Part shown: piece by piece, positions 10,401-18,947 of the stretch
How the letters are laid out: each line of letters starts with the position of its first letter
Position numbering within the stretch: the stretch's first letter is position 1
Assembly: GCF_027579695.1 (NCBI RefSeq)
Contig: NC_083577.1
Coordinates: forward strand, 55,252,283 to 55,316,282
Origin: Neoarius graeffei
Taxonomy: Eukaryota > Chordata > Actinopteri > Siluriformes > Ariidae
Direction of reading: 5' to 3'
Length of the DNA: 64,000 nucleotides
Made by a program: the position numbers and the translations under genes
The notes under the pieces: model-generated
Told to the model about the DNA's origin: nothing
The model's input: only the letters and a program-made list of their open reading frames with translations
The model's database searches: none

Positions 10401-13400
10401 CCGGCTAGCGAGCGCTCCGGGGCTGGCTGGCCGGCTAGCGAGCGCTCCGGGGCTGGCTGGCCGGCTAGCGAGCGCTCCGGGGCTGGCTGGCCGGCTAGCG
10501 AGCGCTCCGGGGCTGGCTGGCCGGCTAGCGAGCGCTCCGGGGCTGGCTGGCCGGCTAGCGAGCGCTCCGGGGCTGGCTGGCCGGCTAGCGAGCGCTCCGG
10601 GGCTGGCTGGCCGGCTAGCGAGCGCTCCGGGGCTGGCTGGCCGGCTAGCGAGCGCTCCGGGGCTGGCTGGCCGGCTAGCGAGCGCTCCGGGGCTGGCTGG
10701 CCGGCTAGCGAGCGCTCCGGGGCTGGCTGGCCGGCTAGCTGGCGCTCCGGGGCTGGCTGGCCGGCTAGCTGGCGCTCCGGGGCTGGCTGGCCGGCTAGCT
10801 GGCGCTCCGGGGCTCGCTGGCCGGCTAGCTGGCGCTCCGGGGCTGGCTGGCCGGCTAGCTGGCGCTCCGGGGCTGGCTGGCCGGCTAGCTGGCGCTCCGG
10901 GGCTGGCTGGCCGGCTAGCTGGCGCTCCGGGGCTGGCTGGCCGGCTAGCTGGCGCTCCGGGGCTGGCTGGCCGGCTAGCTGGCGCTCCGGGGCTGGCTGG
11001 CCGGCTAGCTGGCGCTCCGGGGCTGGCTGGCCGGCTAGCTGGCGCTCCGGGGCTGGCTGGCCGGCTAGCTAGCGCTCCGGGGCTGGCTGGCCGGCTAGCT
11101 AGCGCTCCGGGGCTGGCTGGCCGGCTAGCTAGCGCTCCGGGGCTCGCTGGCTCAGTAAACTAGTAAATCCAGTAAAGGAAACACTTGAGACTGAAAGGTT
11201 TTAACAGTCATCCAAATGACTGAACATAAACATTGCTACAGTAACATACCAGCTACTGTTGTTGACATTAGCTAGCTTGCCGTCCAAAATGGTGGACACC
11301 GGGGCGTCACGTGACCCTGTGACGTCAGGTGAAATACCTCAATACGGAAAAATGGGCTAAAATTCCTCCAAGCCAGTGTGCAGGACTGATCAACAGTTAC
11401 CGGAAACGTTTAGTTGCAGTTATTGCTGCACAAGGGGGTCACACCAGATACTGAAAGCAAAAGTTCACATACTTTTGCCACTCACAGGTATGTAATATCG
11501 GATCATTTTCCTCAATAAAGAAATAAATGACCAAGTATAATATTTTTGTCTCATTTGTTTAACTGGGTTCTCTTTATCTATGTTTAGGACTTGTGTGAAA
11601 ATCTGAAGATGTTTTAGGTCATATTTATACAGAAATATAGAAAATTCTAAAGGGTTCACAAACTTTCAAGCACCACTGTAGATAAGTGACAAGTCTACGC
11701 ACCTTTATTACATTTGCATGCCGCTTTTGAATTCTGAAATAAATTTTTTTTTAATGTGATTTAAAAAAAATCATGTGTGTATTTATACTCTCATTATCTC
11801 TAGCCGCTTTATCCTTCTACAGGGTCGCAGGCAAGCTGGAGCCTATCCCAGCTGACTACGGGCGAAAGGCGGGGTACACCCTGGACAAGTCGCCAGGTCA
11901 TCACAGGGCTGACACATAGACACAGACAACCATTCACACTCACATTCACACCTACGGTCAATTTAGAGTCACCAGTTAACCTAACCTGCATGTCTTTGGA
12001 CTGTGGGGGAAACCGGAGCACCCGGAGGAAACCCACGCGGACACGGGGAGAACATGCAAACTCCACACAGAAAGGCCCTCGCCGGCCATGGGGCTCGAAC
12101 CCGGACCTTCTTGCTGTGAGGCGACAGCGCTAACCACTACACCACCGTGCCGCCCAGAATTACAAATTATGAAAGAAAATGCTGTTCCTAAAAGCACTAA
12201 AGATGCTACAAGTTTGGTCTAAAACTATTCATCCCAAAGGTGTTCTATCGGGTTGAGGTCAGGACTCTGTGCAGGCCAGTCAAGTTCATCCACACCAGAC
12301 TCTGTCATCCATGTCTTTATGAACCTTGCTTTGTGCACTGGTGCACAGTCATGTTGGAAGAGGAAGGGGCCAGCTCCAAACTGTAAAAACAGTCTGCATG
12401 CCTAGGTGCTTGATTTTATACACTTGTGGCCATGGAAGTGATTGGAATACCTGATTCCGATAATTTGGATGGGTGAGCAAATACTTTTGGCAATATAGTG
12501 TATAAACATTTTAAGCAACATTTTCATTCATCATAATCGGACCCACTGGGATTTCTTGTACCCGTTCAAAAACAAGGCTAGGTCTTTTGCATTGTGTAAG
12601 TATTATAAAGAAAACTATTATTTTATAAACTTAAACAAGATACATTAAATATATTTAGAAATTCTATTATTATAATGAGCATTCTAAATGTCAAAAATAT
12701 CACCAGAATGTGTTACATTTCATTATAATTTTTTTTTTAATTGTACGTTATAGAAGCATTGCTAGATCTTAGACAATTGAATATGTTAAAGTTTTTCTCA
12801 ACTGCGAAACTACCTCATCGATAAATGAATTCAGCTCTGGTGCTGCTTTGTTGGCCTTCTTCTTCAGATGCTTTTTTGCTTTATTGACATCCTTCTTTAC
12901 TTTCTTCCAGTCCACCTGCACATACCCACTGTGATTGGCAATCTGAAAATGAAAATAAAGTTTCTAGATTGACAGTTATTGCAGCATATCCACATGTAAA
13001 ATTAAAATGTTCCCATGAAGAAGATATATTTGAAATGTGTGAAGTTTACTTACTTGTAACAAAAGAAATCCTCCACCAACTGCGGTTGCAGCAATTTTCC
13101 CAACCTTCTGGAAAAGATAACCAGCACACCTAGGATGCAAACAAAATGCCATTAAATTTGGTATTGTTAATTTTGGTAGTTTTTGCATTCTCCAAATACA
13201 GCACAGTACTGTTACCTGTTACAAATGATTAGATTAGATAAAACTTTATTGATCCCGTTTGGAAGGTTCCCTCAGGGAAATTAAGAGTTAATTAATTAAT
13301 TAAAATGCTCTCTTTCTATGTTATCATATAATTAATCATCTGAACAGCAGGCATACTTGTGGTTTTCTCATTGGAAGGAAGTTTACTGAGAATCATGAGA

Positions 13401-14628
13401 GAAATTATATGAGGATGTCTTTGAAGCTGCATGACTTATCTTTACCATCCTGTTACGCCACCCATCATGATCTGTGTGGCTACTGAATACTTTTCAGCAA
13501 TGGGCCCTGTGTTGTTCCCGAAAATTCGACTCCACCACTGATGTCGTCGCGCATATTCAGTGATGTCCACCACCTCATACAGCTCATCCTCACTCTCGGC
13601 CCCTGTGTATGGATTAAATAAGGACATTTTACACATCCAGCTGTTTAGTTTTAAACATCAAGGAATCCATAGAACCTCATGTTTGGAAGTATAAGAGTTT
13701 CTGTGGACAGCAAAATGTTTAGAATAAGAGACAAAAATTATAAAATTTGTTTAAAAAAAATCCCTTTAGGGATTAGAATGGTTTGATGGAAACCTCATCT
13801 TACAACCCTAATATGGCTAGTCTCCTTCACATATCCAGGGTCCCCGCTGGCACTTGTCATTGACGAACATAATCCATCAGTGACAAAGAGGAAATTACTA
13901 GCAGTCATCACAGTGACAAATGTGTGTCATCTTTATTGTAAGTCATCTTTCCTAGAAATCCAACCCCAGTGAAGAGACTTCCCCAGAGCATAAACAATTA
14001 GCAAGTGCTGGTGACCAATAAAAATTGACTACACATAATGACCAAATCAGCAGAGAGCTTTTGACCAATTGCAGTGCGTCTTCATCGGCCTGGTGTTGGT
14101 GGTGTAATTATCTTTGCGTGAACCAAACAATGGTGCAGTTGAAGCTGGTGAAGTTTTTTGGGTGGGCTTCTTCAAGCACTGAAGATGATTTAAGGGCCGA
14201 AATAGGCAGGCAAACTCAGGACCCCTACTGTCCTCAAGCACATCGAACAGTGTCAGTAATACAGGGGTTGGTTAAAAAAAACCCATCAAAGTGAAAGTGC
14301 TGCCAGCTAGTAAGCGACTGAAGCGCTCCATGTTTGGAGTGGCGTGGTGTGTCAAGTCCCCGTGGCTAATGCTGTGGTGTTGTTAGGCCTCATCACTCAG
14401 GCTATAGCCCCTGGGTATTTTCATCCTCAAAAAAGTAAGCGATTAATAGAAAACAACTGACTTGGAGGTCATCTGGAATTTTGAATATTGTAAAAAATAA
14501 AGTAGCTTAGAATTGGTGTCTTTGTGGTCCTAAAAGAGATATATATTATCATTAAATGGTGGTTAATTTTACTAGGAATATTTAAGTCAATTGACACATG
14601 CCTCAGTTTCCTGAGACTTTGAGTGTTG

Positions 14629-14672
<44 letters not shown>

Positions 14673-16221
14673 AGAAAGAAACTGAAGTGAACTACATAAA
14701 TTTAAAAAGAGCAGTGCAAAAATCACCAATAAAGATGTCATAACCTTTGAATGTGTGTGGGTGATAATCTTGTAAAGTTAAACATAACTATTGATGCCAT
14801 TCATCTCATCTCATCTCATTATCTCTAGCTGCTTTATCCTGTTCTACAGGGTCGCAGGCAAGCTGGAGCCTATCCCAGCTGACTACGGGCGAAAGGCAGG
14901 GTACACCCTGGACAAGTCGCCAGGTCATCACAGGGCTGACACATAGACACAGACAACCATTCACACTCACATTCACACCTACGGTCAATTTAGAGTCACC
15001 AGTTAACCTAACCTGCATGTCTTTGGACTGTGGGGGAAACCGGAGCACCCGGAGGAAACCCACGCGGACACGGGGAGAACATGCAAACTCCACACAGAAA
15101 GGCCCTCGCCGGCCACGGGGCTCGAACCCGGACCTTCTTGCTGTGAGGCGACGGCGCTAACCACTACACCACCGTGCCGCCTTGATGCCATTCTCCCTTA
15201 AAAAAATACAAGCCTCAGGAAAACTAGACTGAGCCCCAGGTCTTTTAGCTGCTAACTAATGGTATGATGAAAAATGCAGTGTCATTCTGTGTTCAGTTCA
15301 TAAATCGACAGGAAAATCAGCTTCCTTCACCGCTGGTTGGTCCGAGAGTCTTCTCGACTCTGTTCAACTGTAAATCAAGTTTTGTGTTGAAGTAAAGGGA
15401 GTCCTAATACCTCTTGAATCATTCCAGCTCAAAATAAAGAGGTTTATTTTTGCTTGATGGTGCACAGGGCACCCAAAATCAAGTCTTCTTTATTAGAGGA
15501 TGGAGTGGAGCCTAATTTTATGTGTAATGGAGAGGCATGTATCTGTACAAATATTTGAATTGTGGCAGTTTGTCTGGTATAAACCTGTATTAAGTCCACT
15601 TTGATAAGTCAGAAATCAAGAAAAAAAAACAAACACAGACTGAGAAAAAGTGAAGGATACTTCTCGGATTTTATTCTTCAATGAAAAAAGTGAAGAATAT
15701 TTTTTAGAACCCAGGGGAAACAACATATAAAGTATAACAACGAGGTGAAAACAAACGTTACCACTAATCTGGAACACCTTTCCCTGTCTTAACCTTGCTT
15801 TTGCAAATAAAACAAAATCACTGCCATCACTATTACACTGCAAAATAAGTGTCCTATTGTCTTGTACTCTCAAATAGCAGACAATATGGTGTTCTTATTA
15901 CAAATATACTGAAGACCAAAATTATCATCTGTACTATGGGTATCTTTGGCGATCAGCACACATGATCAAAATAATCAGAAAGCACAAGACAAATGAACAT
16001 AAACGTTCTGCACTCGAAGATATCCATTCTAACACTAAATGCTAGTTATATATGTATAAAAAATTAATTTGAAGGGGTTAAAGCTGACCCCTGTCGTGAC
16101 ACGCCGATCACTTTCTCTATAAACACCCACACCGGCTAGAACCAAACAGATCAAATAAGGCATGCTCCGTTTCAAGGTTTAGTGGTACCATTTGTAATTT
16201 ACCTTCTCCACGATCCGCCAT
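7361..16221 (-). CDS. fundc1: fundc1, FUN14 domain-containing mitophagy receptor (5 coding exons, complete)
   Basis: Outer-mitochondrial-membrane protein that recruits LC3/GABARAP to damaged or hypoxic mitochondria. Coding exons on the minus strand are 16221-16203, 13602-13446, 13129-13054, 12942-12814 and 7438-7361. They join to 459 bp, 152 codons plus TGA (human protein 155 aa), with GT/AG junctions throughout and intron phases 1, 2, 0, 0. The product has an acidic N-terminal tail with an LC3-interacting motif YEVV (residues 15-18), the family signature EYARRHQWW (22-30), hydrophobic segments near 47-66 and 70-84, a basic lysine-rich loop (97-118) and the C-terminal helix ending GGFLLGLAS. 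The serine that ULK1 phosphorylates in mammals (human S17) is Leu14 here; the CK2-type serine (S10 in SEDE) and the Src-type Tyr15 are kept. Head-to-head neighbour of kdm6a, as in human. Confidence 0.96.
7479..8845. mobile_element. Tc1/mariner non-autonomous element (AAAGTTGGGAC type) in fundc1 intron 4
   Basis: Long inverted arms of about 190 bp: GTTGGGAC motifs at 7496 and 7673 on the left and GTCCCAACTTTTTTGGAA at 8688 on the right. The outermost right end is missing. It begins only about 40 bp into the intron after exon 5. Confidence 0.75.
8870..9260. repeat. dimeric repeat with AACTTCATATCTTCAAG units
   Basis: The block AAACTTCATATCTTCAAG, then AACATGTGAT and TTCTTTTTATTATATAGAC occurs twice (about 8969 and 9200), with a partial inverted copy at 8884. 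It belongs to a fish repeat with the motif TGAGCGAAGTGAACGAGTGA. Confidence 0.6.
9416..9951 (+). pseudogene. Tc1 transposase catalytic domain, first part
   Basis: Reads [27 protein letters not shown] (first catalytic Asp), [12 protein letters not shown] and [11 protein letters not shown] (second Asp). An in-frame TGA sits at 9698-9700 after ELYQ, and the third acidic residue is lost (NPIKMLW where the family has NPIEMLW). The frame ends at ELKLFY, where the nested element enters. Remaining codons are at 11343-11454. Confidence 0.88.
10003..10212 (+). pseudogene. remnant of YqaJ-type transposon protein, first exon
   Basis: Reads [20 protein letters not shown], then PPGLF, aligning with [18 protein letters not shown] at 37098, [17 protein letters not shown] at 54739 and [12 protein letters not shown] at 39593. 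TAA ends it soon after. Same gene family; frame truncated. Confidence 0.6.
10352..11149 (+). repeat. 30-bp GC-rich minisatellite, about 26.6 units
   Basis: Unit contains GCGCTCCGGGG and GGCTGGCTGGCCGGCTAGC. Units fall in three blocks by the junction: about 12 with GCTAGCGAGCG, then 11 with GCTAGCTGGCG, then 3 with GCTAGCTAGCG. Otherwise almost identical (single change near 10815). Four GG runs per unit could form a two-tetrad G-quadruplex. The array is bracketed by inverted 37-bp arms (10315-10351 and 11150-11186, two mismatches). Confidence 0.97.
11343..11454 (+). pseudogene. Tc1 transposase, last part after the nested element
   Basis: Continues the interrupted frame: [20 protein letters not shown], then [16 protein letters not shown] and TGA at 11452-11454. 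Confirms that the intervening 1391 bp is an insertion. Confidence 0.88.
11790..12155 (-). repeat. V-SINE in fundc1 intron 4
   Basis: Full-length, little-diverged reverse-strand copy; head ends GGGCGGCACGGTGGTGTAGTG on the minus strand. Confidence 0.88.
12170..12500. mobile_element. Tc1-type element fragment (AATATAGTG end)
   Basis: Right end ACTTTTGGCAATATAGTG is followed by TA. Internal sequence (TTCTATCGGGTTGAGGTCAG) is a common Tc1 antisense coding remnant. Confidence 0.6.
12814..12942 (-). CDS. fundc1: fundc1 coding exon 4 (basic loop)
   Basis: 129 bp, exactly 43 codons, acceptor TTTCAG and donor GTAGTT. Starts [12 protein letters not shown] and continues with a Lys-rich amphipathic stretch, ending NSFIDE where human has NNLIEE. 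Confidence 0.95.
13054..13129 (-). CDS. fundc1: fundc1 coding exon 3 (membrane segments)
   Basis: 76 bp between acceptor TCCTAG and donor GTAAGT. Encodes [17 protein letters not shown] and the following GGGFLLLQ, nearly identical to the mammalian protein. Confidence 0.95.
13222..13290 (+). repeat. short fish repeat (ACTTTATTGATCCC motif) in fundc1 intron 2
   Basis: Sequence AACTTTATTGATCCC, then TTCCCTCAGGGAAATTAAG, followed by TTAA repeats. A very common teleost repeat end. Confidence 0.6.
13446..13602 (-). CDS. fundc1: fundc1 coding exon 2 (LIR motif and FUN14 signature)
   Basis: 157 bp between acceptor ACACAG and donor GTAAAG. Encodes the acidic SEDE stretch, LIR YEVV, the EYARRHQWW signature and the start of the first membrane segment ([13 protein letters not shown]). 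The split Trp codon continues into exon 3. Confidence 0.95.
13603..14802. other. fundc1 intron 1, distal part
   Basis: No exon seen. A (TAA)n microsatellite lies at 14637-14670. 14150-14240 has a repeat-like segment with GGGCCGAAATAGGC. Otherwise unassigned. Confidence 0.5.
14803..15181 (-). repeat. V-SINE with 12-bp target duplication in fundc1 intron 1
   Basis: TTGATGCCATTC at 14791-14802 and again at 15182-15193. Well preserved, so a relatively recent insertion. Confidence 0.9.
15194..16202. other. fundc1 intron 1, proximal part
   Basis: Unique-looking AT-rich sequence; no repeat or exon recognised. Confidence 0.4.
16203..16221 (-). CDS. fundc1: fundc1 coding exon 1
   Basis: Short first coding exon, ATG plus five codons (MADRGE) and one base, followed by donor GTAAAT. 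The ATG is the only in-frame start that splices in phase 1 to exon 2. Human exon 1 is similarly short and also ends before the acidic stretch. Confidence 0.88.
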
Positions 16222-16330
16222 TTTACACAGCTCCAGCGCTGTTGACAACCGTTGCGTCTTCCACTGCACATGCGCAGTGCGCTCCCGAATCGCGGAAGTG
16301 ATTCCTTCCCATCGAGCCCAGTGCTAAGCT
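16222..16330 (-). promoter_or_regulatory. fundc1 proximal promoter / 5' UTR with NRF1-like and ETS motifs
   Basis: GC-rich sequence just upstream of the fundc1 ATG. At 16265-16276 TGCACATGCGCA matches the NRF1 palindrome YGCGCAYGCGCR with one mismatch. At 16292-16300 GCGGAAGTG is a good ETS/GABP core. Both are typical of TATA-less promoters of nuclear genes for mitochondrial proteins. The transcription start is not visible. Confidence 0.5.
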
Positions 16331-18200
16331 GTAGCAAAGAAAGTGACGATGTTGACTAATTGTTTATTAACAGACGATTTCTAGTACAATTTGCAATCTC
16401 CTGGTTATTTATTCTGTTTCGTTTGGTGCAGTTATAATCTCCATCTTTATATATGATATCATTAACAGCTACATTTATTTGGATTAGTAGAAATAAGCAA
16501 AAGCCAAGTAGAAACATATAAATATATGAACATAATATATATATTGACTATATTGCAAGCTCTGCGTTTATCTATGAGGTTAAATAAATAAACAAGCAGC
16601 CTGAAATTTATGAAGATATGCATCATATTATGAAATTAAATGGTCCCATGATGTCATTTTAAGGTGTAGCAGGTTTACAATTACAAAGCTATTGGTTCAT
16701 CTGAATGACAACACCTTTTATGGTTCAAAAACTTACAAATACTATAATACTAACAAATGCACCTCAGGCAGCTTTATAAAGCAGTTTTGAACGGCTCTTA
16801 CATTGTGCTTGATATTTCAGCTCAGTTATACAGTTCGAATAGAACAAAGTATGGCATTATGAAACGCTTTCATTTAATAGGGCACTTGCCAGAATGTCAT
16901 GGCAGCTTTCTGTTTCATTTTATTCACACCCTGGAGCTGTGAAATTAGAAGGTTGTGAGGTGAACACTGCCTACTGCACCAGTGTGGCACAATGACAGTT
17001 TTTCATGGTTTATTTACCACAGGCATGTTTATGTGTCATGTATATATTACAATATCTACTTCGTAGCTGTGGACAGCTTTAGACCCCGCTTACAGGTTGG
17101 GTATTAATAAGAGCTCTGTAACATCAGTTAGCGTGGCAGACTATTATATGTTTAAAATTCCTGTATTGCAATGGATGTATGATTCAAGTATTTAACATCA
17201 ATTGCATTTGTGATAGTATGGCTGTGGAATCTGTAACTACTGTTATGGGGCCGCTTCATCATTCCTGTGTGAGGATCTTTTGAGTTTTTACAACTGTAGA
17301 TAACCATTGGATCTCTACATGGATAGTGGGACTGGGCAAGATTTTTTTTTCATGAAATGACATGCAGTAAAAAAAAATAATTAGTAATATTGCCACTCAT
17401 CACTTAAGATGTCTCATCAATAAGAGAGTCGGGGATTTCAGTCCCAGCACCACCAAGCTGCCACCGTTGGGCCCATGAGCAAGGCCCTTAACCCTTTCTG
17501 CTCCAGAGCGCTGAATCATGGCTGGTCCCTGTGCTCTGACCCTGACTTCCTAAAAAACTGAGGTACCTAAAGGAAAAATAAAGCATTTCACTATGTTGTA
17601 CTGTATATGTGACAAATACAGGCTTCTTCTTCAGGTTATTCTTCATATGTCCTCAAAGATCAAACTGGTTGATATGGTGTTAAATGAATTATAAGACACT
17701 ATTATAATTTAATACATAATACATTTTTGCACGAGTTATTTATTTACTTGGATAGATTTAGACAAAAAAAATCAAAAGGTTTCAGTCTGACATACAGATA
17801 TAAGACATATAAATAATACACCACCCGCGGACACAGTGGTGTTAAGATCTGTATATTTGCATGCGTAATAGGACATATACATTTGTACAATATATATATT
17901 TGTACATGTGTTTTAAATCCATTGAATATTTTGTTTATGTTGTTAACTGGAAAAAAATGAAAAGAGGATCCTCACAATAGAATGATATTGTAAGTAAACT
18001 GGGACCTTTTGCCACATGAACAGCAAGCGTAAAAGCTGTCAGGTATCTGAAATTATATTTTTACGTTTATTTAAAGACCGAAAGACCGAAAGACACATGA
18101 TTTTCGAATAGAAAAAAACAAACTCTTATCGCTTATAAAAAGAGGAACTGGCAACAGTGGCCATTACGCCTTTCTCTATCTTTGCATATCGTTGTGAGCG
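16331..18200. other. fundc1-kdm6a intergenic region
   Basis: AT-rich spacer without a recognisable exon. It includes a tRNA-type SINE 3' part at about 17420-17640 (listed separately). No DUSP21-like sequence is present; that gene is a mammalian retrocopy. Confidence 0.6.
17420..17640 (+). repeat. SINE fragment with GCTTCTTCTTC tail
   Basis: Contains the motif GAGCAAGGCCCTTAACCCTT and ends TGTGACAAATACAGGCTTC followed by TTC repeats. This is a widespread otophysan SINE 3' region. The tRNA-like head is degraded. Confidence 0.6.
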
Positions 18201-18204
18201 TGAA

Positions 18205-18765
18205 TGGACAGCTGATTTAACCAATGAGATATTTCAAAACTGTTTGACGCAATCACAATTGAGCGGCGTCCGCCAATCGAAGTAGACGAACAGATAGCGT
18301 AAAGTTGAGTCGTTTGTTATTTATCCTCCCCCTTTGAAAGTTTATGAAAAAGAGGGATCCCAAGACAAGGCCGGTCACGTGTTTGTACACACGAGCAGCG
18401 ATTGGTGTAAACGATAAGAGAAGGCGTGGCCAAGGCGGCGGCGTGGGTTCGCTTGAGTGACACAATTATAACAAGTTGGAACTGGCGACTGAAGGGGAAG
18501 TTTGTGATATCGTTACATTGACACTTAACGGAAAAAAACAAAATCAGCATTGTTGTTTAACGTGCCTAACTGGGTGTTGGGAAAAGCGAGAAGGATTTGT
18601 GTGGAAGACAATGTGAAAAGAGGGCTGTTTTGAGGAGAGTCTTTTCCTGAACGGATTTTGGCATCTGCTCATTTTGCGTTTGGGACCCGCACAGAGGTGC
18701 TGAGGGACGGCGAGCTGATACATTAATCCGGTGGCGTGGCTCTGCTGCTTCTTTTGGACTCTTCC
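18205..18765 (+). promoter_or_regulatory. kdm6a promoter and 5' UTR region
   Basis: Base composition shifts to GC- and CpG-rich. CCAAT boxes lie at 18221-18225 and 18273-18277, an inverted one (ATTGG) at 18401-18405, and a CACGTG E-box at 18376-18381. No TATA box at a convincing position. The start site is probably between about 18400 and 18600; this is inference from motif spacing only. Confidence 0.45.
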
Positions 18766-18947
18766 ATGAAATCGTGGGGAGTGTCAGTGGCCTCTGCAGC
18801 CTGCACCGCTGCTGCCGCTGCTGCTGCTCGGAGTCTCGGCGATGATGATGAGGAAAAGAAAATGGCGGCGCGGAAAGCGAGTGAAAGCGAAGAGGACTTT
18901 CCAAAGCTCACAGCTGAAGAAAGGGAATGCTTGGCCGGCGTTGACAG
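18766..18947 (+). CDS. kdm6a: kdm6a coding exon 1
   Basis: ATG at 18766 gives [11 protein letters not shown], matching the mammalian start MKSCGVSLA. An upstream in-frame GTG context was ignored for that reason. Encodes an Ala-rich run (residues 10-21), [18 protein letters not shown] and [13 protein letters not shown], then donor GTTAGA. Confidence 0.93.

Larger units (their letters stand above)
9952..11342 (+). mobile_element. ISL2EU-like TIR element carrying a minisatellite
   Basis: Exact insertion in the Tc1 gene. TIRs are TTGAGGTATTTCAC and GTGAAATACCTCAA, with a TA duplication (9950-9951 and 11343-11344). A second matched pair, CATTTTGGACGGCA, lies 40-60 bp inside each end. It contains a remnant of the YqaJ/SAP-type first exon and the 30-bp minisatellite. 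Superfamily assigned from the TA site and exon type, from memory of ISL2EU. Confidence 0.75.
9404..11678 (+). mobile_element. Tc1-like element, 5'-truncated, split by an ISL2EU-like insertion
   Basis: 3' terminal repeat AAGCACCACTG ends at 11678 followed by TA. The 5' end is missing. The transposase is cut by the element at 9952-11342. Confidence 0.85.

Noticed and set aside
10352-11149. CRISPR-like regular array
   Set aside because: Direct tandem units with no spacers, in a fish intron; it is a minisatellite.
12760-12813. Alternative fundc1 end by reading through exon 4 (stop TAA about 16 codons on)
   Set aside because: A perfect last exon with acceptor and the conserved FLLGLAS ending exists at 7438-7361.
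14160-14240. Second hammerhead-like core (CTGAAGA ... GGCCGAAA)
   Set aside because: No plausible stem II between the two core boxes and no Penelope sequence around it.
16222-18765. A gene between fundc1 and kdm6a (DUSP21 position)
   Set aside because: No phosphatase motif; DUSP21 is a mammalian retrogene.
18566-18911. Antisense frames over kdm6a exon 1
   Set aside because: GC-rich shadow frames with no family resemblance; the sense strand codes kdm6a.
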